Source: Jaenimonas drosophilae
Lineage: Eukaryota; Euglenozoa; Kinetoplastea; Trypanosomatida; Trypanosomatidae
Assembly: GCA_030849065.1 (NCBI GenBank)
Contig: JASAON010001599.1
Location: 1 to 64,000, forward strand
Direction of reading: 5' to 3'
DNA: 64,000 nucleotides
The notes below the pieces were generated by a model, which was given only the letters and a program-made list of their open reading frames with translations, ran no database searches and was not told the origin of the DNA. Below, piece by piece: positions 38,489 to 47,616 of the stretch (positions are counted from its first letter, which is position 1; each line of letters opens with the position of its first letter). The position numbers and the translations under genes are program-made.

Positions 38489-41400
38489 ATGGCGCCAAAG
38501 ACAAAGAAGAAGCCTGCGCGCAGCCGTAGCGCTTCCGCCGGCTCCAAGAAAGGGGCGGCCAAGAAGCCGCCGATTGAGGTGCCACCGAAGAAGATCCAGG
38601 ATATCCGAGACCAACTGTGGCGCTCATTCCCATCGGTGCGCGCCGCCATCGACGCCGAGCTTCAACGCCGTGTGGAGCAGGAGGTGCCCCCGAACCCTGA
38701 AGATCCCGATGACGTGGCACTCGTTGAGCTCACCAACGCAGTACGGATTCCCTGGACGGAGATGCGCCAGCTCGTGCAGTGTTTGTACTTGGCCACCCAT
38801 GGCAATCCCACACAGGACGACCGAGATGTGGCGGTGGCGGCGGTGGTTGGAAGCGAGGAGGTGCCAGAGCAGGAGGACTATGCACGTGAGGAGGTGATCC
38901 GCCGTTTTGAGGCGCTCCCCGCACGTTGGCTGAAGCACCTCGAGCTTCCCAAGCGGCACAGCGCACGTCAGGCCGCCCTTCGTGCCTTGTGCGAGGAGGT
39001 GCTGGATTGCATCACCTTCGACGACGCACCAAACCATCTCCTAGCACCTGAGGAGGTCTTGATGGTGTGCAAGTCGGTGCCCGCACCGGTTATGGTTGTT
39101 AGCCCGATTGAGAACTTCGTGCCACTCACCGCCCACCGCGCCTACCCCGACGTCTACGATGACTTGTGGAGGCGCCTGGCCCTCTCCATCTCGCAACCAT
39201 CCTTGGCAGCATCATCCTCATCCTCCTCCACGAACGCCAACTCTTCTCTGACCCTGGCGGAGTTCCGTGTGTTCTTTTGTTGGTTCTACACCTTGCACTT
39301 CTTCAACACCACACCAACCCGGAGTGAGGCCGCCGCAGATGCCGTCTTCCACGACCACCTCAACGGACGTGGGGAGCTCGATATGGAAGGCTTCCAGCTC
39401 GCCTGCCGTAGCATGTGCCGGCACTTTGCCCAACAGCGAGATGCGGCACACTATCTTAGCCAACTACTCCAAATGAGCATGGAAACGCTGCAGGAGTGGG
39501 GAGAAGAGGATGATGGCGGCGCACACATCTTCACGCGGGCGGACTACATGATTCAGAAGCTGCCACCACGCAAGGAGCTCGTTGATCCGACTGCACTTTT
39601 CATGAGGGATGAGCTCCGCAAGTGGCACATGGAGGAGGATCTCTACCAGCAACGCATCAGCCCCAACCGCATCTTCCTCTACGGCCGACGTTGTGTGGGA
39701 AAGACGGAGGCCGGCAAGGCCTTGGCGGAACATCTCCACAACACTCACCTTGATGTGTGCGAGCTCGCGTGGCGGGCGGTGTTGCGCACCATGACGATGA
39801 TGAGGGAGGAGGATGGGGCGGTGGCACCAGAGGAGGAAGCGGACCCACTTGGCGTGGAGCTCCACCAACACATGGCGGCCCGCACCCCTATCCCACTGAC
39901 CTTGCAAGCTCAACTTATTGCGCGAGAGGTTGGCCACGCCCGCTCGCTCTACAGCGGCTACGTCTTCAGCGACTCCCTCTGCTTCTCCGAAGAACACGCC
40001 GAGGCACTGACGGCCTACCTCCAGCAGGCGGGCCTCCTTACGGAACTCATCCCGACCATCTTTGTGGAGCTCTGTGCGACGGACGTTGTGCGGGAGGAGC
40101 GCGCCGCGATGATCCTCGCCGAGCGCAGCACCCGTTTTCAGCTGGAGAGCCACCGTCGCGATGATGTTGAGGCGAAGGAGCGCCTGGAGAGAAGCCGGCA
40201 GGCAAAATGTGAGGAGCTGAACGCGATATTGCAGCATCTGACGGATCTTGAGGCCCAGGCCACCCCAACCCCGGAGAATGAAGAGGAGCCCGAGGAGCTG
40301 CGTGCCGCGCGGGAGCAGGCGGAGGAGGCGCACCAACTTTTGGATGTGCTCGACCGTGAAGAGGCGGAGCAGCGCGCGCAGGAGGAGGACGAGGCCGAGG
40401 AGGAGGCAGCCGATCCTGCGCAAGCGCTGGAGCTGGAGCATCAGCAAGCACGCACACACTTGGAACACCTGCTCGAGCTTGGCCGTGAGCCGCTCTACGC
40501 GAGCGCCACGGACGATGCCATTGTGAGCCGTGTGGCACCCTTGAAGCGTCTTTTTGATGCTGCGTCGGAGAATGAGCGTGTGTTGCAGGTTGGCGGCCAC
40601 TCCGCCACCTCCGACCTCGTTGCCTACATCACGGATGCGCTTGATTTGCAGCCCACCTTGCTTCCCATGGAGCCTGCCCGTGTACGCGATGTGGTACGTC
40701 CTCCGCACACCATGGCTGGTGATGAGGAGTGGAGCAAAGTGAAGGAGGAGGCCGCGGCGGCTGAAGGTGCGGAGCCCTCGCACGCATGGCGCCGCTTCTG
40801 CCCCGTCTCTGCCCTGGACGATGCGGTGCTCATTGAGGGAAGTGCGTGCTTCCTCTGCATCTTCCGCGGGCGCAGCTACTGGATGGCTTCACAGGCAAAG
40901 ATGGAGAGATTTATGGCCAACCCGTTTCACTACCTCCGCCACACCCCGGTGGATCGCCAGCGCATCTTGTTGGTGGCGAGTGAGGCGGCGGTGGCGGCGG
41001 CGGGGAAAAGTGGGATGCTCGAGCACATTTCGCAGCAGCTCTCCGACCAACTTCACCTGACGCGACTGGACCTCCACGCCTACAACGCGTGCATGGCCAG
41101 GTATCGCGAGCTCACCGACGCCCGCACCGCGGTGCTGACGGCTCGCACCGCCTACGAGGTGGGGGAGAAGGAGCTCCGCGTCGAGCGTCTCGAGAAGCGC
41201 ATGAAGGCCCTCGCCAAGCTCAAGAAGAAGCCAAAGAAGCCTGCACCAAAGAAGATGAAGGAGAAGAAGCGCAAGGGCAGCGTGGCTGCGGCCTCCGTGG
41301 CGGCAGAACTTGTCGCGGAGGTGCCGGAGCCCGTCGTGGAGATTGAGGAGCCGCTGATTGCCAAGGTGGCGGAACGTTTAGATGAGGTGCTCGAGGAGCA

Positions 41401-44400
41401 GGTTGCTGAGGCGAAGGAGGCGATGCGCGATGCGGTGCCGATTCTTCTTTCATGCATCACGGGCAGCCAACGTGCGGATGTCTTCGATCTTCTCTTTGGC
41501 GAGCGCATCCTGCCAGAGCTGGTGCTGGTGCTAGATTATGAAGGTGATGAGGAGGAGGCAGCGGATGCAAGCGGCACCAACAACAACAACAACAACAACA
41601 ACAGTGGTGCGGCACCCGCTGAAGATGGCGCAGCAGATTCTGAAACCGAGGCCGCCACCACCGTGCGTGGGCCGTCGGTCGAGGATCTCGCCACCACCGC
41701 CGCCGCCACCCCGTCCGCCACGCCCGCCACCCTTGAGGAGGAGGCCGCCACCACCGTGGCATCACCATCACCTCCTCCAACCGCCATCGCAGGGGGCGAA
41801 GATGCTGCCGCTGTTGGTGCCGTGGAGGGCCAGGCTGATGGTGATGTTGCTGCGGAGGAGCAGCAAGAGCAGCTGCTTGCCAGCGAGGAGGTGAAGCCGG
41901 TGCCTATGATGGATGCGGCTGCCATCATTGCGAAGCTCGAGGAGCCCCCGCGCGACTGGAAGAACAACGCACCAAGCGCGAGCAGCCTTCGTCCTGCGCA
42001 GCAGTTCTCCATCCACGCCTTCAACCTCTTCGCCAAGAGTGAGTTGGATGTGCTGCGCGAGATCCGCCAGCGCATCAGCCCAGTGGCCCCCATCATTAGC
42101 CAAGGCATCGTTGATGAGGAGCTCGGCATGGAGGAGGAGGAAGAGGAGGAAGAAGAAGAGGAGGAGGAGATGCATGATGATGCACGCCATGTGGCCATCA
42201 AGTACTATGACCCCCCCGTCGTGGTTGATCCGGTGGTGCGGCCGATGCGCAACTTTCTGCATCAGTTTGGCTCCCGCTTGCAGTTCTGCCCCGTAACGCT
42301 GAAGGAGCAGGGCATCCTCGTGCGGGGAAAGAATGATTTGTGCCTCCGCTTCATGGATGAGCTCTACTGCTTCGCCACCGATGCCGATCGAGAGCGCTTT
42401 CTTGCCAACCCGTTTCGCTATGTTGGGGAGGACGCCCCGCGCGATGTTCCGCCACGGATGTGGTTGGTTGGTGAGGACCACTCTGGCAAGCGCACCCTCG
42501 CACGTGGCATAGACGAGGCCTTTGATCTCCCCTGTTTTGTGTATGAGCGAACCTTCTTGGAGCAGTGCATCGAGGCAGCTGAGCGTCCGGGTGGTGGCAT
42601 GGCCGGTGATACGTACATCCCACATCAGAGCAGCACACACCTCACGACGGGGAGCCGCATCTTGAAGGAGCTCCGCGACTTTGCGGCGGACCAGGAGAAG
42701 CACCTGAAACTGCGCGATGAGGCGGAGGCCATCATGGCGGAGCGAGAGCGTCGCGAAGAAGAGCAGGCCGAGGCCAGCGAGGATGATGAGGAGGCTGAGT
42801 CAGAGGAGGAGGCGGCGGTGGATGAAGAAGCGGAGGAGCGGCTGCGCGAGCAGCTAGACTTTGAGGCTGAGGATGAAGATGATCAGCATGTTCGGCTGAA
42901 TGAGGCCTATTTGCACATGCTGAGCTGCGTTACGCGCCTGCAGCCCTTTGAATCCAAGGGCTACCTCATGATCACGAAGCCACTGCCTGAGCAGGACGTG
43001 GACCTACTCTTCGCCGATGGCTGCATTCCGGAGTTGGTGTTGGAGGTGCGGCTCATTGAGGAGGTGCGCGCGGAGCGCCTCAAGACCGCGGAGGATAATC
43101 TCGCCAAGACACAGGCCATCGCCGCCAAGGCCGCCAGCGCTGCGGCGGAGGTGGCGGCGGAGGAAGGCCAGGCACGTGCCAGCACCCGCGAGGCGCGTCG
43201 GAAGGAGCGCGAGCTGCGACGGTGGCGTCGGCGCCACATTGGCATCAATGATCCCGCCTCCGATGCGGAGGCCGAGGGGAGCGAGGCGGGCGAGGAGGAC
43301 GATGGCGCGGCCAATGCGGGCGATGACGATTCCGCCGCCCCGTCGGAGGAGGAGCCGATGGAGGACTTTATTGATGGCATGCAGGAGCGTTTGGTGGAGG
43401 TGATGGTGATTAAAGGGGATCGCGCACCAGGCGCCAACCTCCGCTCCGCCCTTGACCAGCTCTCCCGCCACCTCCATCACCGCCCCTCCTTCTTCTATGC
43501 CCCGCAGGTGGTGCTGTACGATGATGCGATGCAGATGCTGGAGCGCGGAACGGCGGACCTCTCCTCCTTTGGCAAGACCGATCCGGTGTTGCTGCTCGAG
43601 CGCCGCAACGGTGCGCGACGTGCCTGTGCGTGGAAGCCTAGTGGCATTGCCGTGGGCGTGGAGCTCGATGACGATGCTCTCGCCGACGAGAGCTTTGCCG
43701 GAGAAGAGGAGGAGGAGTCCGATGCTGCGCATCATGGCGCCAACAACAACAACAACGCCATGGATATGGAGCCACCCATGGAGGAGGAGGAGCTCACCGA
43801 GTACGGCTCCGAGGACTTGGAGGAGATGGAGGCACGCAAGGAGCGCAAGGAAAAGCGTCGCTGGCGTGCGATTGCTCCCCGTGTGGCCCTGCTCTGCCAA
43901 CGTTTGTTCTTCTTCCGCGATGATGCCTCGCTCAAGAAGTTTGTGATGGACCCTGTTCGCTACATGGAGCAGCCACCGCCATGCCCGAACATGCGCACGC
44001 ACCCCGTCGTGGCCATGTTCGAGGATGATTGCTTCTACATGGAGGATGTGAATGGAGTGAAGCAGCGCTGCATGGCCGAATCCGTTGCCTACAACTTAGG
44101 AGCTCAGCTCATTTCGTTGCCAAAACTGCTGAACTGGGCCTCACTGCACCCGCGCCTGGGCTCACTGAGCTACCGCGCGCTGCAGGCCGCCATCACGCAG
44201 GATTTTGACGAGGACCTCGTCGAGGAGCTCCTCGTGGCACGTTTGCAGAGCGCCGATGTGCGAAGAGTAGGTGCGGTGCTGCAGAATCTTCCCCGTACGC
44301 GAGAACAGTTCGAGGCCATCAAGCGCAACGGCTGCGCCCCCATCATGAAGGCCAACGCCCAGCTCATCAGTGAAGAAACAGATCTCGGCCAGACGATGCG

Positions 44401-45529
44401 GCTTCACACCCTCGATTTCGTGGATTACATGCTCAACTACGCCTGGCTTGACCTGCCTCTCCCGCGTGAGTCCGCCCCACGCGACGCGGCCAACTTGAGC
44501 GTGTTGGTGCATGAGATGGACGACTTCATTCACAACGAGCGCGAGGCCATTTTGCGCCGCCAACGTGCCTTTCCCATCAACCTGGAAAACACGTACCAGA
44601 CGTGGCAACACGTGCGCGAGCACCTCTCCGACTACCGCTGGTACTGCCCCTACTGCTGGGTGGAGCAGCAGGACTTGGTGTACGTACGCCATCAGGAGCC
44701 CACCTACGCAGCACAGTTTCTTGGCAAGTACTTCTTCTTCAGTGAGGAGGGCTATCTAGAACGCTTTCTGGTGAATCCAACGCAAGTGGCGGACCCAACA
44801 ACACTGGTTCCGCTTCCACCACAACTTCCCGAGCCCCTGGATGAGGAGATGTGCTCCGCCATCTCTGCCGAGGAGCTCGAGCTGCAAGGCTGCTGCCCCG
44901 TGATGCTCTACGACACCCGTGAATCTCGTGGTTTGCGTGGTGTGTTGGAGCCCATCGCCAAGAAGGGCAGCACCAAGCTTCTTGTACGCTACGATGGCAA
45001 GCTGTACGCCCTCCTCAACGAGGAGAATCGCACACGCTTCCTCAAGCGTCCGTGGCTCTACGTTGGTGGGGCCTACATGCCTCCATCGCGCAAGTGCCCC
45101 CTCACCCCAGAACAGGTACGTGATGGCATCAAGGATGAGGAGTACATCCGCCGCCAGCTCTACGATAGTGTGGCCTACGCCATGTTGGAGGTGGCGGCCA
45201 AACGGCCAAAGTACCCGGGCCTCTCCGTCGAGGAGTCCGCGCTGAAGTACATTGCGCTCCACATGAAGGCCAACAACGCCGCCAACTGCGATATCCAGGT
45301 GGCACAGTACTCGGAAAACTTCGAGCTCTTCGAGAAGCGCTGCCTCTTCTACAAGACGGTGAATGGCGCGACGGCCACGGCGGCGTCGGACACGCAGCAG
45401 CTCGCTGCGCTAGATTCGTTGTGCTACGAGTACGAAAAGATGATTCATGGCTTCCGGCAAACGGGTGAGCTCATTCGCTTGAAGAATGTAATGCCGAAGA
45501 ACACCCCATTTCCGCCATCCCCGCGGTAA
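38489..45529 (+). CDS. giant AK9-like nucleotide kinase-related protein, flagellar candidate
   Basis: This 2,346-residue protein resembles the AK9 (adenylate kinase domain-containing) family of large axonemal proteins. The N-terminus is Lys/Pro-rich. A Walker A GRRCVGKT is at 399-406, followed by adenylate-kinase-like sequence (GYVFSDSLCFSEEHAEAL). Five copies of a short module follow, with pattern CPV..., then a F.....Y.F....... F..NP..Y tail. They lie near 771, 1267, about 1794 (CPV lost), 2053 and 2136. After the first module, a degenerate loop ends in AGKS (838-841); after the second, GEDHSGKR (1328-1335) is a Walker A with Arg for Ser/Thr. Between modules are long Glu/Lys coiled coils and acidic tracts, including a run of Glu encoded by GAG/GAA (about 1212-1230). 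AK9 proteins act in motile cilia. Family call likely; catalytic activity of the later domains doubtful. Confidence 0.8.
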   Translation: MAPKTKKKPARSRSASAGSKKGAAKKPPIEVPPKKIQDIRDQLWRSFPSVRAAIDAELQRRVEQEVPPNPEDPDDVALVELTNAVRIPWTEMRQLVQCLYLATHGNPTQDDRDVAVAAVVGSEEVPEQEDYAREEVIRRFEALPARWLKHLELPKRHSARQAALRALCEEVLDCITFDDAPNHLLAPEEVLMVCKSVPAPVMVVSPIENFVPLTAHRAYPDVYDDLWRRLALSISQPSLAASSSSSSTNANSSLTLAEFRVFFCWFYTLHFFNTTPTRSEAAADAVFHDHLNGRGELDMEGFQLACRSMCRHFAQQRDAAHYLSQLLQMSMETLQEWGEEDDGGAHIFTRADYMIQKLPPRKELVDPTALFMRDELRKWHMEEDLYQQRISPNRIFLYGRRCVGKTEAGKALAEHLHNTHLDVCELAWRAVLRTMTMMREEDGAVAPEEEADPLGVELHQHMAARTPIPLTLQAQLIAREVGHARSLYSGYVFSDSLCFSEEHAEALTAYLQQAGLLTELIPTIFVELCATDVVREERAAMILAERSTRFQLESHRRDDVEAKERLERSRQAKCEELNAILQHLTDLEAQATPTPENEEEPEELRAAREQAEEAHQLLDVLDREEAEQRAQEEDEAEEEAADPAQALELEHQQARTHLEHLLELGREPLYASATDDAIVSRVAPLKRLFDAASENERVLQVGGHSATSDLVAYITDALDLQPTLLPMEPARVRDVVRPPHTMAGDEEWSKVKEEAAAAEGAEPSHAWRRFCPVSALDDAVLIEGSACFLCIFRGRSYWMASQAKMERFMANPFHYLRHTPVDRQRILLVASEAAVAAAGKSGMLEHISQQLSDQLHLTRLDLHAYNACMARYRELTDARTAVLTARTAYEVGEKELRVERLEKRMKALAKLKKKPKKPAPKKMKEKKRKGSVAAASVAAELVAEVPEPVVEIEEPLIAKVAERLDEVLEEQVAEAKEAMRDAVPILLSCITGSQRADVFDLLFGERILPELVLVLDYEGDEEEAADASGTNNNNNNNNSGAAPAEDGAADSETEAATTVRGPSVEDLATTAAATPSATPATLEEEAATTVASPSPPPTAIAGGEDAAAVGAVEGQADGDVAAEEQQEQLLASEEVKPVPMMDAAAIIAKLEEPPRDWKNNAPSASSLRPAQQFSIHAFNLFAKSELDVLREIRQRISPVAPIISQGIVDEELGMEEEEEEEEEEEEEMHDDARHVAIKYYDPPVVVDPVVRPMRNFLHQFGSRLQFCPVTLKEQGILVRGKNDLCLRFMDELYCFATDADRERFLANPFRYVGEDAPRDVPPRMWLVGEDHSGKRTLARGIDEAFDLPCFVYERTFLEQCIEAAERPGGGMAGDTYIPHQSSTHLTTGSRILKELRDFAADQEKHLKLRDEAEAIMAERERREEEQAEASEDDEEAESEEEAAVDEEAEERLREQLDFEAEDEDDQHVRLNEAYLHMLSCVTRLQPFESKGYLMITKPLPEQDVDLLFADGCIPELVLEVRLIEEVRAERLKTAEDNLAKTQAIAAKAASAAAEVAAEEGQARASTREARRKERELRRWRRRHIGINDPASDAEAEGSEAGEEDDGAANAGDDDSAAPSEEEPMEDFIDGMQERLVEVMVIKGDRAPGANLRSALDQLSRHLHHRPSFFYAPQVVLYDDAMQMLERGTADLSSFGKTDPVLLLERRNGARRACAWKPSGIAVGVELDDDALADESFAGEEEEESDAAHHGANNNNNAMDMEPPMEEEELTEYGSEDLEEMEARKERKEKRRWRAIAPRVALLCQRLFFFRDDASLKKFVMDPVRYMEQPPPCPNMRTHPVVAMFEDDCFYMEDVNGVKQRCMAESVAYNLGAQLISLPKLLNWASLHPRLGSLSYRALQAAITQDFDEDLVEELLVARLQSADVRRVGAVLQNLPRTREQFEAIKRNGCAPIMKANAQLISEETDLGQTMRLHTLDFVDYMLNYAWLDLPLPRESAPRDAANLSVLVHEMDDFIHNEREAILRRQRAFPINLENTYQTWQHVREHLSDYRWYCPYCWVEQQDLVYVRHQEPTYAAQFLGKYFFFSEEGYLERFLVNPTQVADPTTLVPLPPQLPEPLDEEMCSAISAEELELQGCCPVMLYDTRESRGLRGVLEPIAKKGSTKLLVRYDGKLYALLNEENRTRFLKRPWLYVGGAYMPPSRKCPLTPEQVRDGIKDEEYIRRQLYDSVAYAMLEVAAKRPKYPGLSVEESALKYIALHMKANNAANCDIQVAQYSENFELFEKRCLFYKTVNGATATAASDTQQLAALDSLCYEYEKMIHGFRQTGELIRLKNVMPKNTPFPPSPR

Positions 45530-45556
45530 ATGAGATCTCTCCCTCCCCATCCACGT

Positions 45557-45581
45557 ACACACACACACACACACACACACA
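45557..45581. repeat. (CA)n microsatellite
   Basis: The run lies about 27 nt after the AK9-like stop codon. Confidence 0.85.
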
Positions 45582-46424
45582 TTCGCGAATCGTGCTGCTG
45601 CATCCATCCGTACAGAGATGGATGAGGTTGTGCTTGCGTGTTGTTGTTGTTGTTGCTATGGATTGAGGGAGCAGGTATCCCTCATCACGACCTCACGCCG
45701 CTCCACTGCGCGCTGACACTGGATGATTGATGCAAATAGGGGGAGATGTACTATAACCATTGCGCCCTTTTTTTTTCTTGTGGGAGTGTGGAGATGATGC
45801 AGGCAGCACCGCCACTTTCGTCGGTGGTTGTGCTCCTGCCATCACACCAAACCTCGATGGAGGCCACACGCTGGCGTCTTTGGTGATGCCAGCATCATGA
45901 TTATGGCATCGTGTTGTTTCATTTATCTTTTTTTTCTGTTTTTCTTTTTCTGCGTGCGTGGAGGGGATGCTTGCGGTGTAGCTAGCCTACGACTACCCGC
46001 TTGTTTGTGTGTGTGCTGCGATGATGAAGATGGTTGATTCGATGTAGAGCATAGTTGGATGCCCCCCACAATCCTACAAGAATAATCCAACAACAACACA
46101 CGTACACCAGGTGTAGAGCTCCTCTTCTGGAGATGAAGATGGAGGTCATGAAACACGTACAAGATTGCAGAACCACACACAACTTGTTGCCCAACACCTA
46201 CTTCCCTCTTCTTTTGCTCTTATCACACATTTACACACACACACTCACGCACATAAACAAGGGCAAGGGCTGTAGGCGGATATCATCAATCGTGTGTGGG
46301 TTGCTGACGGGTACTCACCACCACCATCATCATCATCTCCGCACCTTCTTCAAGGTGAATTCGTTCTTTGCTCATCAACAAAAAAACAACGCGCACACAA
46401 ACGAACATCATTTCCTGTGTGTGT

Positions 46425-46426
46425 AG
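46425..46426 (+). promoter_or_regulatory. AG immediately before the OTU1 start codon
   Basis: TTTCCTGTGTGTGTAG runs directly into ATG. If this AG is the acceptor the leader has no template-encoded UTR; the next AG upstream is at about 46350 (TTCAAGG). Confidence 0.3.
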
Positions 46427-47224
46427 ATGTCAGCCACCCTCAATCTCCGTCTTCGTACGCCCAAGGGCCAACACAACATCTCACTGGATCTGGAGATGCT
46501 ATGGATCGATGTGCTGCACAAGCTGGAAGAGGTGAGTGGCATCCCTGCCAACCAACTCCGTCTCTTGCGTGGCTACCCGCCCAAGGCCATTGAGGCCGAA
46601 GAAGATGTTCCTCTGCGCACCTTGAACCTGCCAGCCAACGAGTGCCTCATTTGCCAGGCTGGCGAGGCACGTGTGCTTCACATACACAGTGGGGAGCGCT
46701 ACATACCTCCCGCACCCGAGCGCGCACACTTCATTCGGCGAATCTGCCCCGCGGACAACTCATGCCTCTTTCACGCATGCGCCTACCTCCTGAAGCAGAA
46801 GAGCCGCGTGGATGGGCCATCGCTGCGGGCGCTGTGTGCCGAGGTGATTGAATCCCACCCCGACATGTTTAATCGTAGCACCATTGGTGAAGATCCACGA
46901 CACTACGCCAACTCACTACGCCAGCCAACCATGTGGGGAGGGGCGATTGAGATTCAGGTGATGAGTTTCTGGTTCCAGACGGAGTTGGTGGCCTTGGACC
47001 TGGAGTCGTGCAATGTGTGCCGCTTTGGCCAAGGTGAGGGCTACAGTGTACGTGCTTTTCTCGTGTATACAGGCCAACATTATGATTGTTTGGCCATGAA
47101 TCCTACCTACAACTGTGAGTCGGAGGAGCGCGATCAGGTGCTCTTTGGTGTGGGGGATGAGGTGGTGCTGCAACGTGCGCAACGCTTTGTGAAGGAGGAG
47201 AGCGCCAAGTTGGCCAAGAAGTAG
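46427..47224 (+). CDS. OTU1: OTU-type deubiquitinase, OTU1/YOD1 family
   Basis: This 265-residue cysteine protease should trim ubiquitin chains on substrates of the Cdc48/p97 ATPase in ER-associated degradation. Residues 1-80 form a UBX-like fold (MSATLNLRLRTPKGQHNISL with LRLLRGYPPKAIE), the p97-binding part of OTU1. The catalytic domain follows with the motif ICPADNSCLFHA (D110, C113) and the histidine in YTGQHYDCL (H218). The block YANSLRQPTMWGGAIEIQVMSFWF (160-183) is typical of OTU1. The C-terminal C2H2 zinc finger of human YOD1 and yeast Otu1 is absent; the protein ends in a Lys-rich helix. The start is fixed by the TAG immediately before the ATG. Confidence 0.93.
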   Translation: MSATLNLRLRTPKGQHNISLDLEMLWIDVLHKLEEVSGIPANQLRLLRGYPPKAIEAEEDVPLRTLNLPANECLICQAGEARVLHIHSGERYIPPAPERAHFIRRICPADNSCLFHACAYLLKQKSRVDGPSLRALCAEVIESHPDMFNRSTIGEDPRHYANSLRQPTMWGGAIEIQVMSFWFQTELVALDLESCNVCRFGQGEGYSVRAFLVYTGQHYDCLAMNPTYNCESEERDQVLFGVGDEVVLQRAQRFVKEESAKLAKK

Positions 47225-47616
47225 TGTGTGCTTCCCATGTTGATGTTGGATCTGCACAAGGATGGTGGTCGGCAAATATGTTCTTGTTTGCTCCCACTAT
47301 TTATACTACGATCTTCGTGATGTGATGGCACTCGGTGAGGTCAGAGTAGCTCCGCCAATGGGCTCAGGTTGATGTGGATGGTGCTCCCCAAAGAGAATGA
47401 TGATGGATCATCATCTTCCTGCATCAATGTCGTGCATGGCAAACATGTGTTTTTCCATCTCCTATTTTTTTTCTCTTTTTCTCTCTCTCCTATGTAGCTG
47501 TGCTTGGAGTGTTCTTCCAACAACAACAACAACAACAACACACAAACACACATCCATCATCCACGTACGCACAGCTCCTCCCTGATTGTACGTACGGGAG
47601 GGGAGGAGAGTGATTG
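47225..47616 (+). other. intergenic spacer
   Basis: A strong T/C tract (about 47450-47490, CTCCTATTTTTTTTCTCTTTTTCTCTCTCTCC) ends in TAG at 47495-47497. CAA repeats follow (47519-47540). These form the leader of the next gene. No gene is seen. Confidence 0.55.

Larger units (their letters stand above)
45530..46426 (+). other. long intergenic spacer (0.9 kb)
   Basis: No gene is supported. It holds a CA run (45557-45581), a TTG run (about 45639-45655), T-rich tracts (45770-45779 and 45919-45950), CA-rich sequence (46232-46260) and CAT repeats (46319-46336). Confidence 0.5.

Noticed and set aside
39464..40783. 439-codon open frame on the - strand
   Set aside because: It lies inside the AK9-like gene, whose codon bias (rare third-position A/T) keeps an antisense frame open. 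The product has no domain and is rich in Leu/His/Arg.
43004..44002. 332-codon open frame on the - strand inside the AK9-like gene
   Set aside because: Same cause as above; the + strand product is clearly structured and family-like.
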